Source: Methylomonas subterranea
Lineage (GTDB): Bacteria > Pseudomonadota > Gammaproteobacteria > Methylococcales > Methylomonadaceae
Length of the DNA: 64,000 nt
Assembly: GCF_024505185.1 (NCBI RefSeq)
Contig: NZ_JANIBJ010000004.1
Coordinates: forward strand, 62,001-126,000
Direction: 5' to 3'
In this document: positions 25,576 to 33,942 of the stretch, piece by piece
How positions within the stretch are numbered: the stretch's first letter is position 1
How the letters are laid out: each line of letters begins with the position of its first letter
Made by a program: the position numbers and the translations under genes
Notes under the pieces: generated by a model
The model's database searches: none
What the model was told of the DNA's origin: nothing
What the model saw: only the letters and a program-made list of their open reading frames with translations

Positions 25576-26793
25576 ATGGTTCTTAATCATATGTCAGTTA
25601 AATGGAAAAAAAGCAAAAGCCTTAAACCAGAATTAATTTTAGGAAAAGTAAAGGATTTAATTTTTCTTGATGGTGATCAGAAAACCTTTCGAGGAGGGCT
25701 TGAAATAGAATTTGCCTTGTCTGCGCTGGAAACCATGATTGATTTTAGTGAAGAATATTCTGATAAGTCTTGGTTGATAAGTCAAGTATTAAGGGAAACT
25801 ATAAATCTTGACAATAAAGATGATTTTATAAAGAATTTAGAAGCTAAATTAATAGATCAAGGAAAAAAGCCAGAGTCTGTTTTTCACGTTTTAACAAGTT
25901 TGTCTATATCTAGTAACTATATCAAAGAATATAGAATTAATGATTGTGTTGTTAAATTGGTTGGAAGTGAATTTGAGGGGGAATTTCATAATAGCCGAGT
26001 TAATGCTTTAGAAGGTCAGAGTGATGATGGAGATTTTTATAATAAAATTGTTGTAATTACAAAGTCTAAGTCTCCAAGCTGGGCTATGAACAAGGCATTG
26101 AGATCTCTGGATTTGCTAAGGTCTATTTTATGTCTTAAATCAAATGTCGATTACGAATTAGTTGGAAATGAGTGGAAGCCAATAAATCGGATCAGACTAG
26201 GTCCTTTTCATACTGTCCACCAAGAATCTGGAGAAGTTGTAACTAATGGGTTTTGGTCAGAACCTTTTTATTTTAAAGCACCATTTTTTGATCCGTGGAA
26301 AGATGTTAAATTTGACGAGGATACTGACTATATTTTAAATAGGCTTCGCATCTCAAAATATGCTAATAAATTAGAGAATGCTTTGTTACGTTATGTCGAG
26401 GCTCTCGATGAAAGAAATCATAATAACGCGGTAATAAAGCTGTGGGGGGCGATAGAATGTCTAGTTTGTCCATCTGGAGCGAATGGCGATTTGGTAACGA
26501 AACGATGTTCTTTTCTGTTTAAGGAGTCTTTGTTCCATAGGCAAGTTTTAGAACATCTGCGTGAGTACAGAAATAATTTAGTTCATGCTGGAGTATCGAG
26601 AGAAGAGGTTAAGAGCATATGCTTTCAACTGCAATATTATTTTAGACATCTTATGAAATTTCATTTTCAAGGTTCAGATGTTTTTAGTGATATAGATCAT
26701 GCTAACAACTTTCTTGATTTGCCGTTCGATGAAGTTAGTTTAAAGAAGAAAAAAGAGTTAATAGATTTAGCTTTAAAGTATGTTTCTGGATAG
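25576..26793 (+). CDS. HEPN-domain protein (Apea-like), candidate RNase/defence gene inserted in the suf operon
   Basis: This 405-residue protein is much more AT-rich than its suf neighbours. Residues about 260-365 have the helical arrangement of Apea-like HEPN domains: LENALLRYVEALDER, then AVIKLWGAIECLVCP, then EYRNNLVHAGVSREE. The last contains the HEPN ribonuclease motif Rx4H (Arg332, His337). The N-terminal 250 residues are not recognised. HEPN proteins of this type are frequently RNases in toxin-antitoxin or anti-phage systems, so a defence role is inferred. The gene sits between facing repeat copies (25083-25328 and 26898-27144), suggesting it arrived with them. ATG at 25591 is an alternative start. 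Confidence 0.65.
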   Translation: MVLNHMSVKWKKSKSLKPELILGKVKDLIFLDGDQKTFRGGLEIEFALSALETMIDFSEEYSDKSWLISQVLRETINLDNKDDFIKNLEAKLIDQGKKPESVFHVLTSLSISSNYIKEYRINDCVVKLVGSEFEGEFHNSRVNALEGQSDDGDFYNKIVVITKSKSPSWAMNKALRSLDLLRSILCLKSNVDYELVGNEWKPINRIRLGPFHTVHQESGEVVTNGFWSEPFYFKAPFFDPWKDVKFDEDTDYILNRLRISKYANKLENALLRYVEALDERNHNNAVIKLWGAIECLVCPSGANGDLVTKRCSFLFKESLFHRQVLEHLREYRNNLVHAGVSREEVKSICFQLQYYFRHLMKFHFQGSDVFSDIDHANNFLDLPFDEVSLKKKKELIDLALKYVSG

Positions 26794-26810
26794 GGATTCA
26801 ATTACGCTCG

Positions 26811-26878
26811 GTAGGGTGGGCACGATTTAGTGCCCACGCGGTATTAAAACCAACGGTGGGCAAAATTGCCCACCCTAC
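26811..26878. repeat. REP-like double-hairpin unit
   Basis: A perfect 12-bp terminal inverted repeat (GTAGGGTGGGCA at 26811-26822 and TGCCCACCCTAC at 26867-26878) encloses two smaller hairpins, GTGGGCA...TGCCCAC and GGTGGGCA...TGCCCACC. It directly follows the HEPN gene. Confidence 0.6.
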
Positions 26879-26897
26879 GCGGGATGGTTTTTTCCCG

Positions 26898-27144
26898 TTA
26901 TGTCGCGCCGAGCACCGGAGGGTTTGGGCGGATCAGCCCGAAGGGGCGATGCAGGGAGGCATCGCGTTTTCCGCAGGGGCTGGGAAGCCCCTTCGGAAAA
27001 CCCCGGTCAAACCCGAGGAGCGCAGGGATTACGCGGCATCCGGGTGTCGTTTCTTTTGGTTTCTTTTCTTTGGACAAGCAAAGAAAAGAAACTCGGCTGT
27101 CGGGCCGAGACCCGACTTTAAAACAACGTCGCGTTAGCGACACT
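26898..27144 (+). repeat. right arm of the long imperfect inverted repeat flanking the HEPN gene
   Basis: This is the plus-strand counterpart of 25083-25328 (see that entry). It contains its own inner hairpin around TTTCTTTGGACAAGCAAAGAAA. It ends about 70 bases before the sufC start, so the sufC ribosome site is preserved. Confidence 0.7.
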
Positions 27145-27213
27145 AAAAGATTTAATGCTGGGTTTCACTTCGTTCTACCCAGTCTACATTTTAAAACTTA
27201 GGTGACTAAACGT

Positions 27214-27963
27214 ATGCTCAGCATAAAAAACTTACACGTCTCCATCAACGACAAACCCATCCTCAAAGGCCTAACCCTGGACATCAATCCAGGTGAAGTC
27301 CATGCCATCATGGGCCCCAACGGTGCCGGCAAGAGTACATTGTCGCATGTGCTGTCCGGTAAAGCCGGTTACACGGTCACCGAAGGCAGTGTGACCTATA
27401 ACGGCAAAGACCTTTTGGAATTGGCTCCGGAAATTCGCGCCCGCGAAGGCGTGTTTCTGGCCTTCCAATATCCGGTGGAGATTCCCGGCGTCAGCAATAT
27501 TTATCTGCTGAAAGCCGCGTTGAATGCGATGCGCAAGCATCATGGCCTGCCGGAAGTGGATGCGATGGATTTTCTGACCATCGTCAAAAGCAAGGTCAAA
27601 TTGTTGCAGATGGACGAGAAGTTTTTATATCGCGCCGTTAACGAAGGTTTTTCCGGCGGCGAGAAAAAGCGCAACGAGATTTTGCAGGCGGCGGTGTTGG
27701 AACCCAAGTTGTGCATACTCGACGAAACCGATTCCGGCCTGGATATCGACGCCTTGCGCATCGTCGCCGAGGGTGTCAATTCCTTGCGTTCCGCCGAGCG
27801 TTCGTTCTTGATGATCACCCATTACCAGCGTCTTTTGGATTACATCAAACCCGATGTGGTGCATGTGCTGGCCGACGGCAAGATCGTCAAATCCGGCGGG
27901 CCTGATTTGGCGCTGGAACTGGAAGAAAAAGGTTACAGCTGGCTGGAAGGGCGGGCGGCATGA
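27214..27963 (+). CDS. sufC: SUF ATPase SufC
   Basis: The protein of about 249 residues is an ABC-type ATPase with Walker [10 protein letters not shown], the Q-loop [13 protein letters not shown], the SufC-type signature [11 protein letters not shown] and Walker [12 protein letters not shown]. It powers the SufBC2D scaffold. ATG at 27214 is chosen because TAGGTGA (27199-27205) is a good ribosome site about 8 bases upstream; a GTG at 27202 is in frame but lies within that site. It overlaps sufD by an ATGA junction. Confidence 0.95.
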   Translation: MLSIKNLHVSINDKPILKGLTLDINPGEVHAIMGPNGAGKSTLSHVLSGKAGYTVTEGSVTYNGKDLLELAPEIRAREGVFLAFQYPVEIPGVSNIYLLKAALNAMRKHHGLPEVDAMDFLTIVKSKVKLLQMDEKFLYRAVNEGFSGGEKKRNEILQAAVLEPKLCILDETDSGLDIDALRIVAEGVNSLRSAERSFLMITHYQRLLDYIKPDVVHVLADGKIVKSGGPDLALELEEKGYSWLEGRAA

Positions 27964-29258
27964 TGAACGAGTTAAGTAACAATGCTTATTTGGCGGCTTA
28001 TCCGGCACTGGCGGACAGTTTGCCCGGGCGGGATTTGCCTTGGTTACAACAACTGCGCAACGAGGCCTTGCAGGTCTTCGGCCAAACCGGCTTTCCGGGC
28101 AATCGCGAGGAAGAATGGCGTTACACCAATTTGTCGGCCTTGGGCAAAACCGGGTTCGCTCCGGCGGCAGTTGGGGCGGTCGATGCCGATTGGTTGAATT
28201 CCTATCGTCTGGACAATGCGTTTTGCGTGGTGCTGGTCAACGGCTGTTTCGCTTCGGACTTGTCGCGGCTGGAAGGTTTGGAAGGCGTGACGGTAAACGG
28301 TCTCGCCGAAATCTTGACGCAAAATCCGGCGGCCTTGGAAGGCAAACTAGGGCAAGCGGTCGCAAGCGGCGAGCATAATCTGGTGGCCTTCAACAATGCC
28401 TGGTTTGGCGATGGCGTGACCATTGAAGTCGCCGCTAAACAGGTCTTGGATAAGCCTATTCAGATTTTGCATGTGGTGACCGAAGCCGGTGCCTTGGCCG
28501 CGACCCGTAATCTGATAACGATAGGCGACCAGGCCGAAGCCGAAATTATCGAAACCTATGTCGGCAGCACCGACAGCTACTTCACCGCCGCGGTCAACGA
28601 ATGTCTGCTCGGTCGAAACGCCGGTTTGACCTTGACCAAAGTGCAACTGGAAGCGGACAAAGCTCAGCATTTCGGCGGCACTTACGTCAAGCAAGCGCAA
28701 GACAGTCGCTTCCTTCATCATAATTTTGCCTTGGGTGGCGGCTTGGCGCGTAGCGATATACACAGCGATCTGGATAAAGCGGCGGAATGCTCGCTGAACG
28801 GTTTGTTTGTGGCCGGCAAGCGCCAACATATAGACAACCACACCCGCATCAAGCATCTTAAGCCGCACGGCGTCAGCCGCGAGTTTTACAAGGGCGTACT
28901 CGACAACCGCGCGCGCGGAGTGTTTCAGGGCCGGGTGATCGTCGCCGAAAACGCCCAGCGTACCGATTCGGAAATGAATAACCGCAATCTGCTGCTGTCC
29001 GCCGATGCCGAGGTCGATACCAAGCCACAATTGGAAATTTACAACGACGACGTCAAGTGTTCGCACGGCGTCACGGTGGGGCAGTTGGAGGAAAAATCTG
29101 TGTTTTATTTGCAATCGCGCGGCGTGGACGAGGCGACGGCCAGAAACATCTTGACCTTCGCCTTTGCCAACGAGATGGCGGATAAGGTCGAGAATGCCGA
29201 ATTGAAGGGCTTGCTATTAAATGAGTTGCTGGCGCGTTTTCCGGCGATGAGTTTGTAG
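27960..29258 (+). CDS. sufD: Fe-S cluster assembly protein SufD
   Basis: The 432-residue SufD has the usual divergent N-terminus ([19 protein letters not shown]) and a beta-helix core ending with [23 protein letters not shown] and the C-terminal [17 protein letters not shown]. It is the third scaffold subunit, required for iron entry and cluster assembly. The start overlaps the sufC stop, the only suf junction in this operon that remains tight. Downstream, an antisense Uma2-type gene separates it from sufS. Confidence 0.95.
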   Translation: MMNELSNNAYLAAYPALADSLPGRDLPWLQQLRNEALQVFGQTGFPGNREEEWRYTNLSALGKTGFAPAAVGAVDADWLNSYRLDNAFCVVLVNGCFASDLSRLEGLEGVTVNGLAEILTQNPAALEGKLGQAVASGEHNLVAFNNAWFGDGVTIEVAAKQVLDKPIQILHVVTEAGALAATRNLITIGDQAEAEIIETYVGSTDSYFTAAVNECLLGRNAGLTLTKVQLEADKAQHFGGTYVKQAQDSRFLHHNFALGGGLARSDIHSDLDKAAECSLNGLFVAGKRQHIDNHTRIKHLKPHGVSREFYKGVLDNRARGVFQGRVIVAENAQRTDSEMNNRNLLLSADAEVDTKPQLEIYNDDVKCSHGVTVGQLEEKSVFYLQSRGVDEATARNILTFAFANEMADKVENAELKGLLLNELLARFPAMSL

Positions 29259-29275
29259 GGGGTATTAATCCGCCC

Positions 29276-29836
29276 CTACAGAATATCGGCAACTGTGATT
29301 TTAATCTCCGGTAAGGTTAGTAGATTAAGGCTATCGGATTTTGTCAGCACGGATTTATCCAGATAATCGCCTTCTTGCGGTTGCCGGTAAACTTCCAGGC
29401 AGTCATCGATCAGATTGACGATCCAGTATTCCGGAATCATATGTGTGGCATACAAACGGCGTTTTTGTTCGCGGTCGAAGCGCAGGGTGCTGTCGGAGAT
29501 TTCGACTAATAGCAATACGTCTTCCGCTTTGGGGTGGCGGTTGCTATAGAAATCCGCGTTTGGGGACAGCAGTGCCAAATCGGGTTCGGGTTCGGACAGA
29601 TCGCCCAGTTGAATAGGGCTTTGGATGCTGACGATGGCATGATTGACAGTCAGAAAGGTCAATAATGTGTTTAAACGGCGCAAGTGCCCCGCGTGATTAA
29701 ATCCAATCGGTGCCATGGTGAGAATTTCTCCTGCTATGAGTTCCAGGCGGCTGTCGGGCGGGAAAATACCGGCCTCGCCCATGCGGTGCCACTCGGCGAT
29801 GTCGGTGAGGTGTTTCTGGGGGAAGACGGCGGACAT
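29276..29836 (-). CDS. Uma2-family putative endonuclease (PD-(D/E)XK fold)
   Basis: The protein of about 186 residues matches the Uma2/DUF820 family: an N-terminal WHRMGEAGIFPPDSRLELIAGEI, then EPDLALL and VLLLVEISDSTLRFDREQKRRLY, with the acidic and lysine residues of the PD-(D/E)XK nuclease core, and EYWIVNL. The biological role of these widespread, often multicopy genes is poorly known. It lies antisense between sufD and sufS, only 17 and about 80 bases from them, so it was probably inserted into the operon. The frame continues upstream to 29899, but MSAVFPQKH at 29836 is the better N-terminus. Confidence 0.82.
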   Translation of the reverse strand: MSAVFPQKHLTDIAEWHRMGEAGIFPPDSRLELIAGEILTMAPIGFNHAGHLRRLNTLLTFLTVNHAIVSIQSPIQLGDLSEPEPDLALLSPNADFYSNRHPKAEDVLLLVEISDSTLRFDREQKRRLYATHMIPEYWIVNLIDDCLEVYRQPQEGDYLDKSVLTKSDSLNLLTLPEIKITVADIL

Positions 29837-29918
29837 AATGTTACCCAAATTTGGCGAATCGACGGGTTCGATTCTAGTGTTTAGTAAAGACGAAATCAAT
29901 TAAAGCAAACAGTTAGCG

Positions 29919-31142
29919 ATGAGCACATTTCCAATCGAACAAATCCGCGCCGATTTCCCCATCCTCGGCGAAAAAATCCGCAATAAACCCTTGGTATATC
30001 TGGATAACGCCGCCAGTTGCCAGAAACCGCAAGCGGTCATAGACAGCATAGTCCGCACTTATAGCCACGAATATGCCAACATCCATCGCGGCGTGCATAC
30101 CTTGAGCGTCAAAGCCACCGATCAATTCGAAGGCGCGCGGGAAAAGGTTAGGGCGTTTATTAATGCCGCCAGCGTTAAGGAAATCGTTTTCGTGCGCGGG
30201 GCGACCGAGGCCATCAATCTGGTTGCGCAAAGTTACGGAGCATCCCAATTAAAGGCCGGCGACGAAATCGTCATCAGCGCGATGGAGCACCATGCCAACA
30301 TTGTGCCCTGGCAGATGCTGTGCCAGCAGATCGGCACCGTATTGAAGGTGGCGCCTATCAATCAACAAGGTGAACTGATATTCGATGCATTCGAACAGTT
30401 GCTGAGCGAAAAAACCAAATTGGTCGCTATTGCTCATATGTCCAATGCCTTGGGCAGCATCAATCCGGTCGAGCGCATCGTTGCCGCCGCACATGCCAAA
30501 AATATCCCGGTGCTGCTGGACGGTGCGCAAGCGATTCCGCATATGCCGGTCGACGTGCGGGCTTTGGATTGCGATTTTTACGTGTTCTCCGGCCATAAAC
30601 TTTACGGTCCGTCGGGTACCGGTGTGTTGTACGGCAAGCAGGTCTTGCTGGAAGCCATGCCGCCGTATCAAGGCGGCGGCGACATGATACGGCAGGTTAC
30701 TTTCGAAAAAACCACTTACGCCGGTCTACCGCATAAATTCGAAGCCGGCACCCCGGCGATTGCCGAAATCATCGGCCTGGGCGCGGCCATCGACTACGTC
30801 AGTGCCGTCGGCATGGCTAATATCGCCGCTTACGAGGCCGAGTTGCTGACTTACGCCACCGAGCAAGCTCGGCAAATCCAAGGCCTCAACATCATCGGTC
30901 AAGCTGAACATAAAGGCGGCATTTTGTCGTTCACGTTGGATCATATCCATCCGCACGACATAGGCACCATGCTGGATAGTCTGGGTATCGCCGTGCGCGC
31001 CGGCCACCACTGCGCGATGCCTGTGATGGATTTTTACGGCGTGCCGGCCACCGCGCGGGCCTCGTTTGCGATGTACAATACCCGGCAGGAAATTGATGTG
31101 TTGATGCAGGGCATCAAGTCGTTGATAGAAGTGTTTGGATAG
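29919..31142 (+). CDS. sufS: cysteine desulfurase SufS
   Basis: The 407-residue type II cysteine desulfurase has its PLP lysine in FSGHKLYGPSGTG, the substrate-site MEHHANIVPW, and the catalytic Cys in RAGHHCAMPVM. It releases sulfur from cysteine as a persulfide for the SufU protein and the SufBC2D scaffold. The pairing SufS/SufU is standard for operons lacking SufE, and no sufE is seen here. The length is normal. A HicBA toxin-antitoxin pair follows 16 bases later. Confidence 0.95.
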   Translation: MSTFPIEQIRADFPILGEKIRNKPLVYLDNAASCQKPQAVIDSIVRTYSHEYANIHRGVHTLSVKATDQFEGAREKVRAFINAASVKEIVFVRGATEAINLVAQSYGASQLKAGDEIVISAMEHHANIVPWQMLCQQIGTVLKVAPINQQGELIFDAFEQLLSEKTKLVAIAHMSNALGSINPVERIVAAAHAKNIPVLLDGAQAIPHMPVDVRALDCDFYVFSGHKLYGPSGTGVLYGKQVLLEAMPPYQGGGDMIRQVTFEKTTYAGLPHKFEAGTPAIAEIIGLGAAIDYVSAVGMANIAAYEAELLTYATEQARQIQGLNIIGQAEHKGGILSFTLDHIHPHDIGTMLDSLGIAVRAGHHCAMPVMDFYGVPATARASFAMYNTRQEIDVLMQGIKSLIEVFG

Positions 31143-31158
31143 ATTTTAGGAGTGGCTT

Positions 31159-31389
31159 ATGCACTACACCGTCAAAGCGCACATTTATGCGGGTGAAAAA
31201 TCCGGCTACATGGCCGAATGCGTCGAATTTCCGGTAGTAACTCAGGGGCAAACGCTGGATGAAACCGTGCAAAATTTGCGCGAAGCGCTGGCGTTACACC
31301 TGGAAGACGAAGATTTGTTGGCACTGGGTTTTGCCAGTAAACAACCGCCGCTGGTGGTGAATTACGAGATGGAATCGGTTTGTGCCTAA
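31159..31389 (+). CDS. hicB: HicB-like antitoxin
   Basis: The 76-residue protein matches the small HicB form: the partial RNase H-like fold with MHYTVKAHIYAGEKSGYMAECVEFPVVTQG and TVQNLREALALHLED. It would neutralise the adjacent toxin by direct binding. A good ribosome site (TAGGAG) precedes the ATG. Its stop overlaps the toxin start, giving antitoxin-first order. No separate DNA-binding domain is visible. The pair sits between sufS and sufU, so it is probably transcribed with the suf operon. Confidence 0.85.
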   Translation: MHYTVKAHIYAGEKSGYMAECVEFPVVTQGQTLDETVQNLREALALHLEDEDLLALGFASKQPPLVVNYEMESVCA

Positions 31390-31624
31390 ATTAAAGCCGC
31401 TGACCGCCAAGCAGTTGTTGGCGATTTTTGCGCAATTCTGGTTTGCCGTGGTTTCGCAAAGAGGTAGCCACATCAAGTTGGTTCGGATTATCGCCGGCCA
31501 CAAACAGACTTTAACCATACCCAATCACAATGAACTCGATCCCGGTACTTGCAAGGCTATCATGCGCCAAGCTGGACGTTATATCGGCATTGATCAGCCT
31601 TATCCCCATTTTTATTCGGAATAA
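31382..31624 (+). CDS. hicA: HicA-like mRNA interferase toxin
   Basis: The 80-residue protein has the dsRBD-like HicA fold: LTAKQLLAIFAQFWFAVVSQRGSHIKL with the catalytic His in GSH, then LTIPNHNELDPGTCKAIMRQAG. HicA toxins cleave mRNA when free of antitoxin. Translation starts at GTG 31382 inside the hicB end, indicating coupling, and stops 2 bases before the sufU ATG. Its insertion leaves the sufU ribosome site (GGAATAA) within the hicA end. Confidence 0.85.
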   Translation: MPKLKPLTAKQLLAIFAQFWFAVVSQRGSHIKLVRIIAGHKQTLTIPNHNELDPGTCKAIMRQAGRYIGIDQPYPHFYSE

Positions 31625-31626
31625 CC

Positions 31627-32079
31627 ATGTTTGACGACTTACGCGACCTTTACCAAGAGGTCATCTTCGACCACAACCGCAATCCGCGCAACTTCCGCAT
31701 CATGGAAGACGCTAATCGGCGAGTGGACGGCTTTAATCCATTGTGCGGCGACAAGCTGACTTTGTTTTTGAAGATAGACGATCACGTAATCAGCGACGCC
31801 AGCTTTCAGGGTTCCGGCTGCGCGATTTCCACCGCCTCGGTATCGCTGATGACCGAAATCGTCAAGGGCAAGACAGAAGCGGAAGCCGAAGCCTTGTTTA
31901 CCCAATTTCACGAAATGACTACCGGTAAATCCGAACAAGTCAACCTGGAAGCCGTGGGTAAGCTGGCGGTATTGGCCGGCGTGCGCGAATACCCGGCCCG
32001 GGTCAAATGCGCTACCCTGGCCTGGCATACCCTGGACGCGGCCCTGAAAAACCAGCGGGACGCGGTTTCCACCGAATAA
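31627..32079 (+). CDS. sufU: sulfur-transfer protein SufU
   Basis: The 150-residue IscU-like protein has three conserved cysteines, in GFNPLCGDKL, GSGCAISTAS and ARVKCATLAW, and the SufU-type insertion between the second and third. SufU accepts sulfur from SufS, with zinc at the three-Cys site, and passes it to the scaffold. It is the last suf gene in this operon. Its end is 50 bases before rsmJ. Confidence 0.93.
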   Translation: MFDDLRDLYQEVIFDHNRNPRNFRIMEDANRRVDGFNPLCGDKLTLFLKIDDHVISDASFQGSGCAISTASVSLMTEIVKGKTEAEAEALFTQFHEMTTGKSEQVNLEAVGKLAVLAGVREYPARVKCATLAWHTLDAALKNQRDAVSTE

Positions 32080-32129
32080 GTTCGCTTGCAAAGTGCGGGA
32101 ACCCTGCAATATCAAGCGCTAACGAACCT

Positions 32130-32882
32130 ATGCGCAATCTCGCCATCCTGAGCGAGGATGATACCGATCCAAGGCCGCAAGTGTTAGCGGCGCGGCTTGA
32201 CCTGCCTTTGCTGGGCATGGCCGAAGCGGAAGCCGGAGCTTGCGGTTTTTTCCTGGCTTACCGAGACGGCTGCCTGAAATTATTGGACAGGCAAAACCTG
32301 AAAAAAGGCGGCTTGGCGGTCGAGATCGACCCGCGTCCCGGCGAGCAGCATTCCTATCCTGCCCCCAAAAAAGATCTGCTGGCGCAGGCGGTCGGTAAAA
32401 AATCCCATAGCGTTGTCGATGCCACCGCCGGCTGGGGGCAGGACGGACTGGCGCTATTCCGCATGGGTTATGAAGTGACTTGCATCGAACGTTCGCCGAT
32501 CATGGCGGCTTTGCTCGCCGATGGTTTCCAGCGGTTGATGCAAAAAGATTGGGTCCGAAAGCGGGAACTGGCGCCGCCAACCTTGTTGGTCGGAAACGCC
32601 ATCGAATTGCTGGCGAGTTTACCGGAAAAGCCGGACTGCATTTATCTAGACCCGATGTTTCCTCCAAAACGTAAACAATCGGCGGCAACCCGCAAATCCA
32701 TGGCGGTATTGCGCGATATTTTGGGGGACGATACCGACCGGCAAGCCCTGTTCGGTGCGGCTTTTGCCGCAACCGGCCGGCGGGTGGCGGTCAAGAGCCC
32801 GGATTATGCCGATCCCCTGGGCGGCAAGCCCAACGAAAGCTATCAGGGTAAGTTGTTGCGTTACGATGTGTATTTGAAATAA
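32130..32882 (+). CDS. rsmJ: 16S rRNA (guanine1516-N2)-methyltransferase RsmJ
   Basis: The 250-residue protein has RsmJ features: KKDLLAQAVGKKSHSVVDATAGWGQDGLALF (motif I), ERSPIMAALLADGF, the catalytic YLDPMFPPKRKQSA and the C-terminal KSPDYADPLGGKPNESYQGK. It methylates G1516 of 16S rRNA. The frame is open back into sufU (32007), but ATG at 32130 gives the family N-terminus and avoids overlap. Confidence 0.92.
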   Translation: MRNLAILSEDDTDPRPQVLAARLDLPLLGMAEAEAGACGFFLAYRDGCLKLLDRQNLKKGGLAVEIDPRPGEQHSYPAPKKDLLAQAVGKKSHSVVDATAGWGQDGLALFRMGYEVTCIERSPIMAALLADGFQRLMQKDWVRKRELAPPTLLVGNAIELLASLPEKPDCIYLDPMFPPKRKQSAATRKSMAVLRDILGDDTDRQALFGAAFAATGRRVAVKSPDYADPLGGKPNESYQGKLLRYDVYLK

Positions 32883-32924
32883 GCGAAAAACGTAATTTGT
32901 ATCCGTGGAATAGAGAGGTGCTTT

Positions 32925-33239
32925 GTGTCTGATTGGATAGACGTGGCGGCCGAATCGGCCTTGGCCGACGGCGAACATGTAGTGATCGAGGTTGACGGTT
33001 ACGATGTGGCGGTTTTTAAACTGGAAGGCCGATTTTATGCGATAGAAGATGTCTGCACCCATGATGGCGCGGAAATCGCCAGCGGCGAACTGGACGGCGA
33101 TGAAATCGTTTGTCCCCGGCATGGCGCAAGGTTTTGCGTGAAAACCGGCCAAGTCAAATGCGCGCCGGCCTATGAAGACGTGGCTACTTTTCCGGTTCGG
33201 GTGGTCGACGGCCGTCTGCAGGTAGCCGCTCAAAACTAG
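32925..33239 (+). CDS. Rieske-type 2Fe-2S ferredoxin
   Basis: The 104-residue protein has the two Rieske cluster loops, CTHDGAEI (Cys-X-His) and CPRHGARF (Cys-X2-His), in a small soluble Rieske domain like the ferredoxin component of aromatic ring-hydroxylating dioxygenases. Its electron partner is unknown, as no dioxygenase gene is near. Position after the suf operon and rsmJ may place it under the same transcript. GTG at 32925 is the start, with a GAGAGG ribosome site. Confidence 0.88.
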   Translation: MSDWIDVAAESALADGEHVVIEVDGYDVAVFKLEGRFYAIEDVCTHDGAEIASGELDGDEIVCPRHGARFCVKTGQVKCAPAYEDVATFPVRVVDGRLQVAAQN

Positions 33240-33245
33240 GGTTTA

Positions 33246-33274
33246 TGGTCTATAGTCGGACCAGGTTTTCTTTT
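33246..33274 (+). terminator. weak hairpin with T-tract after the Rieske gene
   Basis: TGGTC and GACCA form a 5-bp stem with an 8-base loop, followed by a run of mostly T. It could end the suf-rsmJ-ferredoxin transcript before the SPFH gene. The stem is short. Confidence 0.25.
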
Positions 33275-33287
33275 AAGGAATAACAAT

Positions 33288-33929
33288 ATGTCGACTGTTC
33301 AGGCTTCCGAAAATCCGTTTCGCCGAATTGGAAAAATCAGATTTTGGCATGTGCTGGGCTTGCTGCTTGTCGGCGTAATGCTGATTTCGCCGCCCTGGTT
33401 TATCGTGCAGCCTTCGGAAATGGCCAACGTGCGCCGCCTGGGCAAAATTCTGCATCCCGCGCCATTGGCGGACGGCTGGTATTTTAAAGTGCCCTGGTTG
33501 GATGAGGTCGATATTTTGCAAGTCTCCCTGACCGGTTTCCAGGCAAACGACCTGCCGATCTTTACCATGGACAACCAATGGATCAACGTCTCCGTCGGTA
33601 TTTCGTTCAGTGTGCCGGAAGCGGCGGTTTTAAACCTGCTGTATAAAGTCGGCCGTAGCGGCGACTTCGATATCGGGCAAAATCTGCGGCCGGTGCTTAG
33701 CGAAAGTGCCATGCTGGTGTTTTCCCGCCATTTGGCCGAAAAATTGCCGTCGGAGCGCGAGCAACTGGTGAAGGAATTGGAAACGGAATTGAGTGCGGCC
33801 TTGCAACGCGTTTTCGGCCTGACGGTAGAGGATGTGCAGATCATTAACATCAATTATCTATCCGAACGCGCCGCGCAGTTGTGCAACGAACTGAAACAGA
33901 TGGACAACCAGCCCGCCGCGGGCCAGTGA
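33288..33929 (+). CDS. SPFH/band-7 (prohibitin-like) membrane protein
   Basis: The 213-residue protein has one N-terminal membrane helix (HVLGLLLVGVMLISPPWFIV), then an SPFH domain with QPSEMANVRRLGKI and the coiled-coil-prone C-terminus REQLVKELETELSAALQRVFGLTVEDVQI. SPFH proteins assemble into membrane-bound rings linked to proteases or membrane microdomains. No HflK/C or NfeD partner is adjacent, so the role is unknown. It converges on the ATPase gene at 33943. Confidence 0.8.
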   Translation: MSTVQASENPFRRIGKIRFWHVLGLLLVGVMLISPPWFIVQPSEMANVRRLGKILHPAPLADGWYFKVPWLDEVDILQVSLTGFQANDLPIFTMDNQWINVSVGISFSVPEAAVLNLLYKVGRSGDFDIGQNLRPVLSESAMLVFSRHLAEKLPSEREQLVKELETELSAALQRVFGLTVEDVQIININYLSERAAQLCNELKQMDNQPAAGQ

Positions 33930-33942
33930 ACGGTACCCGGAG

